Shown piece after piece: positions 63,424 to 64,000 of a stretch of DNA of 64,000 bases (within the stretch, counting starts at the first letter, position 1; every line of letters begins with the position of its first letter). A program made the translations under genes and the position numbers. The stretch is from positions 66,362,536 to 66,426,535 of the forward strand of contig CM055094.1 of the NCBI GenBank assembly GCA_029204225.1, read 5' to 3'. The notes under the pieces were generated by a model. The model was not told the origin of the DNA. It searched no databases and saw only the letters and a program-made list of their open reading frames with translations. The stretch is from Diphasiastrum complanatum. Its lineage: Eukaryota > Streptophyta > Lycopodiopsida > Lycopodiales > Lycopodiaceae.

Positions 63424-63470
63424 CCACTTCCGACCAGTGCTTTTTGAAAAATTTCATTCTCGGCCTTACT

Positions 63471-63542
63471 ATATCGGATCAGCGCGTGCACTTTGCTTTA
63501 GTCCTCTACCGATATTTATTTGAGGCGTTGAACCGATATCGG
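63471..63542. repeat. inverted-repeat unit 6 (upstream of gene B)
   Basis: ATATCGGATCAGCGCGTGCA on the left, AGGCGTTGAACCGATATCGG on the right. It ends eight bases before the gene B start codon, so it would lie in the 5' UTR. Confidence 0.85.
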
Positions 63543-63549
63543 ATTCAAT

Positions 63550-64000
63550 ATGGCTAGTTCCTCCATGGCCTCAAATGAAAAACTTATGGATTTTTTTTAA
63601 TACCAATGACATTCCATCTGACAAATTAGAGTATTTTGCTAGTATATTTTTTTGCTCCCTTTGATATCAATAAGCTAGTTTATGAGAATCGTTATAATTT
63701 AATTTTTTATCTTGATAATTTTTCTCAGATTATTAGTACTCCTATGTTGGATATAGATAATTTTTGTTTCGTTCATTTTCAGGATCTTGTACATTCCCAA
63801 CCATCCTCTAAGCATAAACACAATAGGAAGTACTCTAACCTGCATGACCATTTCAAAAGAAATATACTGTGATATCCACAAAAGATTATGTTGCCTTCTA
63901 ATCAAAGGAATGGCTTTTGTGTTCTACATATCTGCTGAAATTCCAAATGATGAGTCTGTTGAATCTTCAACTGTTCCATTGATTATCAAAAAACTCTCCC
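63550..64000 (+). pseudogene. 5' part of an unknown plus-strand gene (gene B), cut by the window end
   Basis: ATG at 63550 starts MASSSMASNEKLMDFF. Two frame changes at T runs (about 63590-63598 and 63644-63650) are needed to go on to DIPSDKLEYFASIF and FDINKLVYENRYNLIFYLDN, then FCFVHFQDLVHSQPSSKHKH. A third change near 63860 leads to IYCDIHKRLCCLLIKGMAFV and AEIPNDESVESSTVPL, still open at the window end. No family is recognised. It is divergent from gene A, with the inverted-repeat units in between. Errors in homopolymers could make it look more broken than it is. Confidence 0.45.

Noticed and set aside
60411-63542. CRISPR-like array
   Set aside because: The repeats are inverted pairs with irregular distances between units, not direct repeats with uniform spacers, and the context is a plant nuclear genome.

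Overview
The window looks like nuclear DNA of a land plant. It carries plant-type genes: a trichome-birefringence-like (TBL) O-acetyltransferase exon, a GONST4/GFT1-type nucleotide-sugar transporter, a SAP-domain AP endonuclease of the ARP type and a pentatricopeptide-repeat relic. These sit in AT-rich, transposon-packed DNA with a 6.9 kb intron and long dinucleotide microsatellites. The sequence alone does not fix the species; a seed-free plant would fit but is not shown.

Only three host genes are supported. (1) 1077-1340 (+): last exon of a TBL protein whose other exons are not visible. (2) 23582-35297 (-): an 11-exon AP endonuclease gene, 680 codons. Every junction was set by GT/AG sites and phase, and all catalytic positions are present. 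(3) 53883-54920 (+): an intronless 345-aa transporter.

The rest is mostly mobile DNA. 2.7-4.8 kb: a decayed acidic ORF I cannot assign. 5.4-8.1 kb: tandem repeats, a PPR relic, telomere-like repeats and a minus-strand LTR. 8.3-12.9 kb: three spliced-together Copia relics. 18 kb: a LINE relic. 21.6 and 29.4 kb: two non-autonomous hAT-like elements with 8-bp target duplications. 30.4 and 45 kb: Ty3/Gypsy relics. 38049-44197: a young Copia element with two LTRs, PBS, PPT and a 5-bp target duplication, spoiled by one gag frameshift. 46-48 kb: another Copia relic. 48.1-52.3 kb: a Helitron with Rep and PIF1-type helicase regions, a diagnostic 3' hairpin plus CTAG, and a possible captured TAF13-like segment. 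56.1 kb: a GC-rich MITE-like element. 57.1 kb: a Copia integrase relic.

The most unusual part is 58-64 kb. A broken minus-strand gene (60005-62082) starts with the histone H3 tail (ARTKQTAR), then carries an H3-like histone-fold segment, a basic NLS-like patch and an Ulp1/C48-type cysteine protease. Around and inside it lie at least six inverted-repeat units of about 70 bp built from one half-site, near GATATCGGATCAGCGCGC. Two unrecognised plus-strand genes flank it (58102-59349, and 63550 to the window end). I read this as a possible undescribed mobile element that mimics H3 and encodes a SUMO/ubiquitin-like protease. The sequence motifs are direct observations; the unity of the element and its function are inference.
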